From the NCBI RefSeq assembly GCF_015832195.1, contig NC_052018.1, forward strand, positions 3,547,356-3,611,355: 64,000 nt of DNA. Reading direction: 5' to 3'. Position 1 is the first letter of the stretch. Each line of letters starts with the position of its first letter. This DNA is from Motacilla alba alba. Lineage: Eukaryota; Chordata; Aves; Passeriformes; Motacillidae. The notes under the pieces are model-generated. The model was not told the DNA's origin, did not search any database, and worked only from the letters and a program-made list of their open reading frames with translations. This document shows, one piece after another, positions 45,021 through 55,613 of this stretch. The position numbers and the translations under genes were made by a program.

Positions 45021-45589
45021 GCTCTAACAAAGGAATCTGAGGTGTTTCCAAGTTGTCAGGAGCACTTTGGAGCTCTCCTCCAAAGAGGCTGAGCATCCCA
45101 ACTCTGCCCTCAGCAGCGAGAGCCTACCCTGGTTTTCCTCACCAGTTCCAGGTCCCACACACCCTGATGTCTTTATCTGCTTGGCTGGAGCTCTGCAACT
45201 GGGATTCAAAGTGCCTGCACAAGCTGGTATCAGGAAATTTCCCTCCTGCCACCCTGGCCAGTAGTGCTGGTTCTCTTAGAAGCCTTTGAGAATTTCACCC
45301 CAGGAATTGGTGTTTGTTTATTTATTTGAAAAGGCCTGGCTTTTTGAGTGAACAGAAATCTTCCTGCCCACACACAAAGAAATAGAGCTGCAGGCTGAAA
45401 GCTGCTGCTCCTGGGGCTTTCTCCCCAGGTTTGGGTTTTTTCTTTTGAAAATAAAAAGCACTTTTTTTTTTTTTTTTTTTATTTTTTTTTTTTTTTTTTT
45501 GTGGCCACACAACCACACAATGGGAGTGTTCCTGCATCAAATGAAGATCCTTTTAATAATCCCATTTGGAGTTTGCAAAGCAACTTCTT
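45021..45589. other. Single-copy sequence with long poly-T
   Basis: About 570 bp containing the T tract at 45461-45500. Nothing else recognised. Confidence 0.45.
45461..45500. repeat. Poly-T tract with one A interruption
   Basis: About 40 bases of T broken by a single A. It produces poly-Lys frames on the minus strand and poly-Phe frames on the plus strand. Confidence 0.95.
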
Positions 45590-45812
45590 GGAATTATTGG
45601 TTGGAAGGGACATTAAAGAGTATTGCATTCCATCCCCTGCCATGGGCAGGGACACCTTCCACTATTCCAGGTTGCTCCAAGTCCCATCCAACCTGGCCTT
45701 GAACACTTCCAGGGATCCAGGGGCTGCCAGAGCTTTTATAGACAACCTGTGCCAGGGCCTCCCCACCCTCACAGGGAAGAAATTATTCTTAATATCTAAT
45801 TTAAATTGTTTC
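45590..45812 (-). mobile_element. CR1 LINE 3' fragment, type A
   Basis: TTGGAATTATTGGTTGGAAG, CCCCTGCCATGGGCAGGGAC, AACCTGGCCTTGAACACTTC and CACCCTCACAGGGAAGAAAT. The tail and part of the GGTTTGGG block are eroded. Confidence 0.92.
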
Positions 45813-46293
45813 ATAGAGAAGATCCAGCCTGACCCCAGCGTCTCCGTGTGCTTCTGGAACTGCTGTGATTCCCACACAGAGCCTGGAACACGCTGGATTT
45901 CTGTAGCAATCAGACTGGGCAGCTCCAAATGTCATAGGTGCTCACAACGGGAACGACTGCACCTTGAAAGCATCTGAGTTACCATGAGAGTCATTCAGTT
46001 CAGAGAAGAGGCTGATATTTAAGTTACAGATGGAGAAAAATTATGTCAAGAGCATGGTTCAAACCACAGCAGTTTAAATAACCTCCTCCAGGCAGCTTTG
46101 GTAAACACAATGCCATAAAGGAGCCCTTGTGCTGCCCACGGAGAGCTCTGAAGGCAGTAAATGACAGTGGTGGGTCACAGGGACTCCTCTGCTCCTGCTC
46201 TGCTCCTCTCATAAAGGGAAGCTGCTCACAGGGAGCACAGCCTGGCTGCCACTACTGATCCAGGAAAATGCTGCTGTAAAGGAAGGATTCCTC
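45813..46293. other. Single-copy spacer
   Basis: About 480 bp of mixed sequence, no feature recognised. Confidence 0.4.
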
Positions 46294-46402
46294 CCTGGAG
46301 CAACCTGGGGGAGTGGAAGGTGTCCCTGCTCATGCAGGAGGATGGACTGGATGGTCTTTAGGGCTCCTTCCCACCCAGACCATCCTGTGGTTCTATGAAT
46401 TG
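46294..46402 (+). mobile_element. CR1 LINE 3' tail fragment, type A
   Basis: CTCCCTGGAGCAACCTGGGG, GTGTCCCTGCTCATGCAGGA, GGCTCCTTCCCACCCAGACC and tail ATCCTGTGGTTCTATGAATT. Confidence 0.9.
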
Positions 46403-46507
46403 AGGCTCAGTTCTTACATAAAATGTGCAACAACCTTTAAGTGATGGTTAATCCTCCCCTCCTCTCATCCCCTTAATTTCTCTTCTGCAGACCAGAAGCT
46501 CTGCAAA

Positions 46508-46685
46508 CAGAATCCCAAAATGGTTTGGGTTGAAAGGAACCTTAGAGCTCATCTCATTCCACCCCCTGCCACTGCCAGGGACACCTTTCACTATTCCAGG
46601 TTGCTCTAAGCTCCATCCAAGCTGGCCTTGGACACTTCGAGGGATCCAGGGTCAGCCAAAGCCTCTGTGTGCCAGGGCAGACCTG
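46508..46685 (-). mobile_element. CR1 LINE 3' fragment, type A
   Basis: AGAATCCCAAAATGGTTTGG, GGTTGAAAGGAACCTTAGAG, CCCCCTGCCACTGCCAGGGA and CTGGCCTTGGACACTTCGAG. It faces the plus-strand fragment 105 bp to its left, tails inward. Confidence 0.92.
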
Positions 46686-47429
46686 GATGCACCCCCTGGC
46701 CCCCATAAAGCCTCACCTCAGCCTCGTTAGTTCCAGCATATCATTATCATTTTAATTGCCCAAAGTTGAGTGCTTGCAATACCTTTATTAGATTGCACTC
46801 ATCCCCCAGTGCCAGACACAGCCTGATTTAACAGGTCCAGTGCTGCATTTATGAGCAAGCCTGAGCACAGCCTCTTTCATTACTGTCTGAAGGTAATTCC
46901 TCTTGATCCAAAACTTCCTGTGGCCTGCAGTGATACCTGGGAAGGGAGAGAAGGGAAAACTGCCAGGCAGGTCAAAGCACCCAGCTGGGGAGCTTGGAGC
47001 ACTCCTGCCCTGGCCTGGATCTCCCCACCTCCACCAGAAGCAGCCAGAGGGAATTTGGGAGACTCCCAGACACACAACCTACAGCAACAACCCTCACCTG
47101 CCCCAATCTTTGCAAACCAGATCCCAAACTGAGGTGGACTGAGCTGCCTGATGGTGTTGAACAGCCTCCCTGGCTCTCCTGTGCCCCACATGTGCAGCAA
47201 ATGTTTGGATCCTCAGGGCAGGGGAACCTTCCTGGTGTGGAGACGGTGCCTGGGGAGATTGGAAGGAGTTTGAGGGGGAGTTTTGACAGCCCATGCAGGG
47301 GAAAACAAGGTTTAAAGGCCAATATCTTGGTCAACTTGTGATTTTATATCTGTAAAACAGAAGAGGGAAAGGATTCTCCACACTGGATCCTCCACTTCTA
47401 ATTAAGGGCAGCTCTGATTTCTGCTCTCC
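46686..47429. other. Single-copy sequence, no gene seen
   Basis: About 740 bp. Overlapping frames of 80-120 codons in several phases on both strands at 46788-47341 are unrecognised. Confidence 0.45.
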
Positions 47430-47662
47430 ATGAGTAGGGACAGGATTCAGGGATGGCTGAAGCTATGTCGGGGGAGGGTTAGGCTGGATATTGGGAAAAG
47501 GTTCTTCCCCAGAGGGTGTTCGGGCACTGAACAGGCTCCTCAAGGAGCTTGGGGACACCTGGGATGCCAGAAGGTGTCCCTGCCCATGGCAGGGGTTGGA
47601 ATGAGAGGAGTTTTAAGGTCTCTCCCCCACCCACCCAAACCATTCTGGGATCCTGGAACAGC
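47430..47662 (+). mobile_element. CR1 LINE 3' fragment, mosaic of two types
   Basis: The left part (TTAGGCTGGATATTGGGAAA, then CACTGAACAGGCTCCTC) resembles type C-like copies. The right part (AAGGTGTCCCTGCCCATGGC to CACCCAAACCATTCTGGGAT) is type A. The switch lies near 47540-47570, where the type A AGCTGTGGCTGCCCC block is absent. An internal deletion is the simpler alternative to recombination. Confidence 0.85.
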
Positions 47663-48535
47663 TTCCCAGTTTTTCAAGGCACTACAACCTCAGCATCTTC
47701 AGTATCTGAAGCAAACACCACAGGCAGTGTCTATTTTAGACCATATTCTTCAGCTTCAATACTTTTCAACGCTGGTTTTCTTCCTTTTTAATTGCAACTC
47801 CACCTTTGGGATTAGTGATTTTATTTTATGATGGGATATTAAGAGTAGGCAGCCTTCTTTTTTTCTTTTCTAGTCCCAGCCAGTATTTAGAAGGAATAGC
47901 TTAAATTATTAAATACACACAAGCACAGGAAACACAGGAAACTCTCAGCCATTATCCTATGAAGACAATGCCAATGCAAACACTGTAATAAAATATTCTT
48001 CACTGAAATCAACACTAATTTTCCCAGGCAATCAAATCCATCCCTGTGATCCCTCCTCCCAGGGAAAACAGCCAGCACAGCTAAATTCAGATCTCTGTGG
48101 CTCCATGCTTAAATTTGGCTCAGACACGCTGCAAATCAATGACTCCAGAAAGGTTTTCCAAGGGAAAAATTCCCAGTGGGCAAAGTTTGCTCCAGCCCAC
48201 GGCAGCTCTCCTGACACAGCAGCAAAGAGCCCAGGGCTGCATTGATCTGGGAATCCAGGAAGGCTGAAGCTTCCAGTTGTGAACTTGTTGAGGTCACCAC
48301 TGTTGGGACACGGCTCCTATGTCCAAGGGGACAGTCCCCAAGGACAGCTCAGCCATGAGGACACTCCCAGAGGATGATGCTGCACCGGCAGCCCTGAAAC
48401 ACCACTGAGTCTCTAACAAGCTCCTTCCTCATCCACACACAGTGGGGATGAGGATGGGATGGAGAGAGGGATGGAGCAGGTCTGGTCAGCACCTGCCACC
48501 TCAGGAGCAGGAGGAGAGGACGTGTCAGGGAGTAT
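47663..48535. other. Single-copy sequence, no gene seen
   Basis: About 870 bp, AT-rich at 47810-48000. Nothing recognised. Confidence 0.45.
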
Positions 48536-48665
48536 TTTGGGTTGGAAAAGGCTTTTAAAGGCCTTCCAATGCCCTGCAGTGAGTGGTGACATCTTCAGCC
48601 AGATGAGGCTGCTCAGAGATCCACCCAACCTGATCTTGAATGGTTTTAAGCATGAGGGAACCAGA
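48536..48665 (-). mobile_element. CR1 LINE 3' fragment, type D
   Basis: TTTTGGGTTGGAAAAGGCTT, GCAGTGAGTGGTGACATCTT and GCTCAGAGATCCACCCAACC. It belongs with the copy at 15697. The tail is missing. Confidence 0.82.
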
Positions 48666-48921
48666 ATTCCCTTCCCCAGCTGTGGGAAATCTGTGCCCAT
48701 GCCCAGGGCTGTGCTTGTGTTTCACATGACACCCAGAAAACACCCTTTTCTTGTTTCCAGAAAGTGTTGGTGCCTCTCTTTGATGTCCCAGAACTCTTTC
48801 TCAGTAAGAGGATGAATAAATGTTCTACCAAGGTATTGTAAAGTGGGTGCAAACCACCACCTCCATGATTTCTTTAAGGATCTTGCAGCACCTTGGCCTC
48901 AAGACCATGGCAAAATAACAC
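48666..48921. other. Short single-copy spacer
   Basis: About 250 bp, nothing recognised. Confidence 0.4.
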
Positions 48922-49580
48922 AATCACGGAAGATCAACCATTTCCCAGCACTGCCAAGGCCACCACTAACCCATGTCCCCAAGTGCCACATCCATGTGGC
49001 TTTTAAATCTCTCCAGGGATAGGGACTTTACCACTGTCCTGGGTAGCTGTGCCAGTTTCAGCAGCCCTTTTGGTGAAGAAATTATTCCTAATATCTAACC
49101 CTAATCTCTCCTGGGAATCATGAGCTGTTTCCTCTCATCCTGTCCCTGTTCCCCGGGAACAGAGCCCAACCCCCCCTGCTGTCCCCTCCTGTCAGAGACT
49201 TGTGCAGAGCCACAGGGTCCCCCCTGAGCCTCCTTTTCTCCAGGCTGAGCCCCTTTCCCAGCTCCCTCAGCCCCTCCTGGTGCTCCAGCCCCTTCCCCAG
49301 CTCTGTTCTCTTCCCTGGACATGCTCCAGCCCCTCAATGTTTTGTCTTGTCAGGAGGGTCTCAGAGCTGTCCCCAGCACTGGAGGTGCCCCAGCAGCGCC
49401 AGCACAGGGGACAGGCACTGCCCTGGTCCTGGTGGACACACATTTCCTGGAACAGCCCATGGGCCATTGGCTTTTTTGGCCACCTAGGCACACCTGGCTC
49501 TTGTTCAGCTGCCCGTTATCCACAGCCTGGAAGTTCCAGCCCCACCAGACCAGAGTTGGAGCCCTTGTCCAGCTTTTAAA
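48922..49580 (-). mobile_element. CR1 LINE 3' fragment, type B, longest copy in window
   Basis: About 660 bp. CAGCACTGCCAAGGCCACCA and CCCCAAGTGCCACATCCATG lead to CCTCCTTTTCTCCAGGCTGA and CTTCCCTGGACATGCTCCAG, then TTTTTTGGCCACCTAGGCAC. It covers the ORF2 C-terminal coding region and reaches just into the sequence upstream, but frameshifts interrupt the frame and the reverse transcriptase core is absent. It parallels the copy at 3458. Confidence 0.95.
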
Positions 49581-50505
49581 ACACCCCCAGCCCTGTCCCA
49601 GTCTGTCCCCCCCGTCCTGCAGAGCAGTGATGGTGACAGTCCCTTGGCCAGGCAGCCAGAGCTGTGTCATCAGGCTCAGAAACAGCCCAGCACCAAACTG
49701 GCAGAGGCTGAATCATTTCTCCTTCCCATACCCACAGCCCAGGATCAATGAACCTCTGCCATGGCTCCTCCTGTGAATCACTTAAGAGGGGGAACAGTGA
49801 AACCACTTCATAGGAAGCAGTTTTAAAAATGCCCTGCTCTGCATAAGATGAGTTTGCAACAGAGAAGGGGGGGAAAAATATTCAAGCATGTTCAGCATCT
49901 TATAGATTAATCCTAGGCCTAGAGCCAGGATAATTACTGCCAGAAGGAATAAAAGTAACATAAATATAGGTTAACACACAAAGGGTCCCGTTTGCAAGGT
50001 TTTACACATCACCAGCTCACAGGCGGATTTGTAAATTTAATTATAGAAAGATTTATAAAAGCAGGTAATACCCAAAGGGTCGTAAAAATAATTTTACTAC
50101 AGTGAAGAGAACAAAACAAAAAATAAAAAAAATAAAAAAAAAGAAACTCCAAACATTTTAAATTAAGTAGGGCATCTGATGGATCTCCTGATGCCCTTCT
50201 GCAGAATTCAGCCCAGACTGTGGAGCAGCATCCGCCACAGCCTTCCAGAAATGCCATTTCCAGAGGAGAGCAGATAAGTCACTCTGACAGCCTTGTGACC
50301 TTCCAGAGCTGATGGGTTTAAAAAAAAAAAATCTTCTTTTTTTTTGTAGAGGGTGCTCCTGGTATGGTCAAAGCCTTGTTAGGATGGGGGAGGACAATTC
50401 CAAAACACCTTTGCTGCAGGGGTGCTGTGAAATCCCTGGAATTGCTGGTTCCCACCAGGATTAATGGTGTTTTTCTGTCAAGGGCAGCTTTGGGGGAGGA
50501 GGATG
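49581..50505. other. Single-copy sequence with A-rich tract
   Basis: An 0.9-kb CR1-free interval. It is AT-rich, with A-runs at 50109-50143 and 50319-50330. No gene recognised. Confidence 0.5.
50109..50143. repeat. A-rich simple sequence
   Basis: A-runs broken by single T or C residues. It creates the LFFYFFYFLF peptide on the minus strand, an artefact. Confidence 0.9.
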
Positions 50506-50588
50506 GTTCCCTGTCCATGGCAGGGGGTTGGAAAGAGATGATTTTTAAGGTCCTTTCCAACCCAAACCATTCTGTGACTCCATGATTA
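50506..50588 (+). mobile_element. CR1 LINE 3' tail fragment, type A
   Basis: TTCCCTGTCCATGGCAGGGG, GGTCCTTTCCAACCCAAACC and tail ATTCTGTGACTCCATGATTA. Confidence 0.92.
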
Positions 50589-51944
50589 AATATCACTGGG
50601 ATGGATTGAGTTTCTGAACGAGCTGTTGCCAGTGAAGGAAAAAGCAGGAGCAGGGGCTATCCAAGCAACTCAGCAAGGAAAAACAGGGATATTCTCTGCC
50701 AACCATGCCATAAGAGTGTTAAAAACTCTCTCCTTCTATGAATGCTGCATTCTTGAAGAAAAATGAAATATTGTTACAAGGTGTGTATGAAAGGAAGGCA
50801 CAGGGCAGGAACAGGGAGGAGAACTCCGTTCTGGGATCTCCTGGGCTTCCCACTAAACTACAGCCATGCTTAGAAACTTGAAATTGTAACTCTTACCTAT
50901 AAACCCCATTTTTGGTGTATAAACCATGTTTCTGACCTATCCAGTGCTTTCTGCTCCAGGAGGCACGTCCTAAAAGATCCCTGGGAGTGATGCAGGTGCT
51001 AAACCAAGCTTTTGTCAGTCCAGCAAAACATGCTGTCACTTTTAAATCCACCTTTTGGGGACTTTAAACAGCTCCTGGCTGGAATGCTCTGCTACCCCCG
51101 TGCCCAGTCTGTGTGTGAGGAGAAAATGTTCAGGATGCTGAATGCCTGTAAAAAAGCATTTCAAAGGATCACAGACAAGGATTTTTCGGCCTGAAAATAC
51201 AAATTTATTAGGAAGAAAACTTATGGGGTTACAAATATCATAAATAAAATGTAGTGGGATAAAAAACCCTCAGGAATGAGCAATAAATCTCTGGAAAAGG
51301 GACAGGACCCTCCACTTTGCCACAATTAGCATCAGTTCCTCACAGGTGGCTCTTGGAATCTCAATTCACACCAGTTGTTTCTGTGTACAGAGATCCAGGC
51401 TGGACATTCCAAACCCTTTTTGCTTGTAAATCTGTTCCTACTACTTGAAAACCTCCACACAGGACACCAGAGCTGTTTGCAGATCGTGGTTTAAAGATAC
51501 ATCAATGCATATTAATGGATGTAGTGAGCACCCAAAACAGCACGGGGAGGGGAACAACTCATCTGCCTTGGGAAGGCCGATCCCAGGAAGCAGCAGCAGC
51601 ATTATGGGATGGCAAAATTGAATCTCAGTATCAAGGAAGTGCCACTAAATCAGAGGCTGCAGCAGACAGCCGGGAGGAGCCCGGTCCCCCCGGGGCCGGG
51701 GCCGTGTAAAACTGGATTAGGTGTGAACTTCAAACCCAGTGTGATGTGGAATAATCCTATGCTGGCAGAAAGGGATCAAAGCTAATTTCTCTAACTTGCT
51801 TAATCTTCTGCGGAAATGTCTGAACTCGGGAGACACAGCAGGCTGGGAGTTAAAGCCCTGCTCTGTCAGAGGGTTCAGCAGGGGCTGAGGGAGAACAGAG
51901 CACGTTAAAAATCCTGAGGAGTTGTTTCTGATGAGCTTTTAGAA
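50589..51944. other. Single-copy sequence with motif cluster
   Basis: A 1.4-kb CR1-free interval. A short CCGGGGCCGGGGCC patch lies near 51688-51702, followed by T-box-like and K50-homeodomain-like motifs, listed separately. The short frame 51012-51194 is unrecognised. Confidence 0.45.
51708..51762. promoter_or_regulatory. Cluster of TAATCC and T-box-like motifs
   Basis: GGATTA at 51714-51719 and TAATCC near 51752-51757 are K50-homeodomain cores (OTX/PITX type) on opposite strands. AGGTGTGA at 51719-51726 is a T-box half-site. Motif content alone cannot show function. Confidence 0.22.
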
Positions 51945-52008
51945 AATCAGGGAATCACAGGATGGACTGAGTTGGAAGGGACCTTAAAAATCATTTCATC
52001 TCTTAAAA
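51945..52008 (-). mobile_element. CR1 LINE 3' tail fragment, type A (left arm of inverted pair)
   Basis: AGGGAATCACAGGATGGACT, GAGTTGGAAGGGACCTTAAA and AATCATTTCATC. It stops five bases before an inverted CR1 copy. Confidence 0.9.
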
Positions 52009-52012
52009 TTCC

Positions 52013-52164
52013 TCCCTGGAAATGTCCAAGGCCAGGTTGGATGGGGCTTGGAGCAACCTGGGATGGTGGAAGGTATCCCTGCCTATGGCAGAGGGGTGGA
52101 ACAAGATGGGTTTTAAGGTCCCCTTCAACCCAAACCATTCTGATTTCATGATTCTCTGTCTCTA
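52013..52164 (+). mobile_element. CR1 LINE 3' fragment, type A (right arm of inverted pair)
   Basis: CCCTGGAAATGTCCAAGGCC, GGGGCTTGGAGCAACCTGGG, GGTATCCCTGCCTATGGCAG, CCTTCAACCCAAACCATTCT and tail GATTTCATGATTCT. Its terminal 55 bases are the reverse complement, imperfectly, of the fragment at 51945. Confidence 0.93.
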
Positions 52165-52611
52165 TACCTGGATCAGCTCTGCTGACATAAAATTCCAGAA
52201 ACTTAAAGTAACCCAACCAAAAAAACCAGACAAAAATAAATTAAAAAAAATCCACTCCTTCCCACATTAAATGAAACAGATTGATCCAAGCACTGGAACA
52301 TCTCACCACCCATGAAAACCTTTCATACCTAAAAAAACAAAAAAGAGAAAACAATAAAATTAAATGAATAGAAATGCTCAAGTCCTAACTAAACCATTAT
52401 TGATCAATAAAGCTTAAATGGTGAAATAAAAAGAGGATGTTCAGGGATCCCTGATGGGGTGGCAGAGCTCATCCCACCAAAGGTTCAGTGTCTGAGGTGC
52501 AGAGCCAGTCAAAGCTGGAGCCAAAAGGTCAGGATTTCTAGGAGAGGACACATGGCAGTGTCAGTGACTGAGAGGAAGCCAAGACCAGCAGCTCTGACTG
52601 GGCACCTCACT
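52165..52611. other. Single-copy spacer, AT-rich
   Basis: About 450 bp, A-rich at 52210-52360. Nothing recognised. Confidence 0.4.
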
Positions 52612-52795
52612 TGGAATCACTGAATCAATAAAGTTGGAAAAGTCTTTAAGGTCATCGAGGTTCCCCCCGTACTGCCAGGACCACCAGTGTCCCCTACTGC
52701 CACATCCACATGGCTTTGAAATCCCTGCAGGGATGGTGATTCCACCATGGGCAGCCTGTTCCAGTGCCTGAGCACCCCTTCAGTGAAGGAACAGA
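52612..52795 (-). mobile_element. CR1 LINE 3' fragment, type B
   Basis: TGGAATCACTGAATCAATAA, AGTTGGAAAAGTCTTTAAGG, CTACTGCCACATCCACATGG and TGGGCAGCCTGTTCCAGTGC. Short internal deletions are visible. Confidence 0.91.
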
Positions 52796-53910
52796 TAAAT
52801 GAAGTCAGATGGAATAAAAAATCCCAGCAGTGTAAATTAACCATTCCAAAGCCTTTCAGAAAATAATTTTACAGGTGGGTGCCAATTGATTGGTAATTAC
52901 ACCTTAAACTGGGACAGAAATTGGGATTTCTGGTTTGGGATGAGATCCTTCCACACTCAGTGCTCCCTCTGTGCTGCTTAAAGGATGCTGGTAACTGATA
53001 AACCCAGAGCTCCAGGAGAAATAGTCTACTTTGAGGTGTAAATCAGCTCTTACACTGCAATCTACAAATGATTCTGCTGGATAAAAAGCACAAAAAATTA
53101 AGTACAAAGAGGCTCAATCGCCTCAAATAACGATTAGCCATAAGTGGATACATTATACCACAGACATGTCTCTGCTCTGTTCAATATTAATTTAAATGGA
53201 CACATTTTAAAAGACATATAATAGGGATAAGCACTTTTTGTTAAAGGAGAGCAACTCCTGTTAGTGAGTAAGAAAGGAACAGCTCAGAAGAGAGCAGAAG
53301 GATTTCAAGCAAGAACAGTCCAAGGAAAAGAAAAATATAGGTACAGTAACCTGATACAATTACATGCATGTAAACATGTGCATTCAGTGCAGCTTTTCTA
53401 AGTAATTCCTTAAAATCTTGAATTGCAAGCTAAATAATATAATATATTGCTGATCTCCAAATCTGTGAGATCATTCAGCTTTCCAGAATGGAGTAACACT
53501 GAGCTAAAACACACACAGAGCTGAAACCAGCCCAGCTTTGGCTGCAACTCGAGGCAATGTCAGCAGCTGCCACTGCAAAATGTGCAGAGAGCTCTCTCCA
53601 AGCTTCATACACACCCCCTAAATAAATCCTGTGCCAAAACACAGCAAATACTCTCTGTCAGAGACCAAGCTGTAAAGCTGTTTGGCTTGGTTTTTTTGCT
53701 TCCTTAAGTTCCAGCTTGAGGAGTGCTGGGGAATGCTCTGACACAGGAAGGGAAATATCAGCCTGAGCACCTGCCCACCTTGTTTCCTCCACTGGTGGTA
53801 TTATGAAATTATGATATTGTTATATATAAATTTTCTGGTGATAATTTACTGAGAAATTTGGTGCATTGGCCAATTACCTGTCAACACAAAACTTTATTTC
53901 ATTCTTAGCT
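52796..53910. other. AT-rich single-copy sequence
   Basis: A 1.1-kb CR1-free interval. AT-rich and non-repetitive, especially at 53090-53470, with few long frames. It could hold a conserved non-coding element, which I cannot test here. Confidence 0.4.
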
Positions 53911-54090
53911 ATGGAATCATAGAATCACAAAATTACAGAATCAGGGAATGGTTTGGGTGGGATGGGACATTAAAGCCCATCCAGTTCCACCCCTGTCATG
54001 GGCAGGGACACCTTCCACTATCCCAGGCTGCTCCAAGCCCCGTCCAAGCTGCCTTTGGACACTTCCAGTGGCAGCCACAATTTCTCATGC
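53911..54090 (-). mobile_element. CR1 LINE 3' fragment, type A, long tail
   Basis: ATGGAATCATAGAATCACAA, AATTACAGAATCAGGGAATG: four tail units remain. Then come GTTTGGGTGGGATGGGACAT, CCCTGTCATGGGCAGGGACA and GCAGCCACAATTTCTC. The longest tail in the window suggests a young insertion. Confidence 0.95.
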
Positions 54091-55445
54091 AATTTTTTGC
54101 TTTGTAAAATGCTGCCTAAACTCCCCTATAGCTCCCAAAGCACTTTTGGGGGGAATTATGGGATGCCCAGGACTATTTGCAAGAGGAAATCCCATGGAAA
54201 AGGAAAGAGAAGCTTTGCAAAGCAGCAGAAGTTGTGTCTGAGGACAAGAACAGAAGAGTGACAGCACAACAGAAGCCTTTCTTGGTCTCATTACCATTTT
54301 GTTGGAAGTTTTCCAGAGCGCTGGTCTCCCACATCTCCTCCTATGATGGAATCAGGTGATGTCAAAATAACCCCAATTCTGCCTTACTGCTTCGTTCTCT
54401 TTGGTTTAAGCTAAAAACAAAGACATACATGGATGATTATGGAATGGAAAACACAAGAAAATGAAAACAATGGTTTTTTGCAGGATTCTGAATTGTCATG
54501 AACGGTGAAAACAAATAAATAAATATAAACAAAGAACAAAAATGCTTTTTCTTAAACGATGGGTATAATGTATATACATTATATATACATTGGAATAAAG
54601 GGATGAAAATAACAGGTAAGAAACCACGTTGTGTTTGCAACAGATGACAGAAATGAACAGAAATCTGTTTACAGGAACTGAAAACATGCTGCCACGGTGT
54701 AGTCCTGACTTTTTTCACCACTTACCCAGCTGCAATTACCATTACCTCAGCCACAAACAGCATATCTGGGGAGGGAGGGGGATTATGAGGGGCTCCTTTG
54801 TCGTCCCGAATTACCTGCCCTGTGTGTGTACACAAGCACTGGCTTAAACATGCAAAGGAATTTGCCTCCAAGAAAAATCATCTTTATTGTCATTGTCCCC
54901 AATTTCACGGCCAGACCAGCGACACAGCCCAGTTGTGTGTCAGCACAGCCCCCAGTTTGAGGAATCGACACTGACACGACAAGAACTAATCCTATTATTT
55001 CCTTAACGGCATCTGAATAGGCATTTTCCAAGTCCTGCTTCTTATTGTAAGTTTAACCCACGTGTTAATTCTCTTACTGAGATCTCAAGCTGCTTTCTCT
55101 AGAATCGGGGATTTAAGGGAATCAAATCCCCTCTATTCAATTTGCTACTTAAGAGACAAACCTTTCAAAATTAAACTTGCAGGCTGTTTGCCTGAAAAAC
55201 ATCGCTTCTCTTTCCAAGGAAAGTATCTCTAAAACCTGTTTTAAGCACAGAGAGAAGAAGTTTTTAGCACATCTCAAGTTTAAACTTGACAGCGGCCACC
55301 TTGAAGTAAGAACCAGGAGGGCAGAAATTCATCGGTGCAAAGATGTTCAGTTTATTTTCATACCAATTTGATGAGTGAGCAACCAAGCAATGCTTTATTT
55401 GAGTAAATTATTTCCTGTTATTGTGATTCTCCTCCAGCAAAGCAC
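54091..55445. other. AT-rich single-copy sequence
   Basis: A 1.35-kb CR1-free interval with an inverted repeat at 54567-54591. Around 54860-55200 the sequence is complex and non-repetitive. ACAGGTAAGAA at 54613-54623 looks like a splice donor but has no open exon before it. Confidence 0.45.
54567..54591. repeat. AT-rich inverted repeat
   Basis: AATGTATATA (54567-54576) and TATATACATT (54582-54591) are perfect inverted arms around a 5-base loop. Confidence 0.85.
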
Positions 55446-55613
55446 AATCACAGAATGGTTTGGGTTGGAAGGGATCTTAAAGGTCATTTTGTTCCAACTC
55501 CCTGCCATGGACAGGGACACTTTCCACCATCCCAGGTTGCTCCAAATCCCATCCAACGTGGCCTTGGACACTTCCAGGGATCCAGGGCAGTCACAGCTTC
55601 TCTGGGCAATATT
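55446..55613 (-). mobile_element. CR1 LINE 3' fragment, type A
   Basis: CAATCACAGAATGGTTTGGG, TTGGAAGGGATCTTAAAGGT, CTCCCTGCCATGGACAGGGA and GGCCTTGGACACTTCCAGGG. Confidence 0.94.

Noticed and set aside
54600..54625. ACAG-GTAAGAA, a good splice donor sequence
   Set aside because: The sequence before it is AT-rich with stops in all frames, so there is no coding exon to splice.
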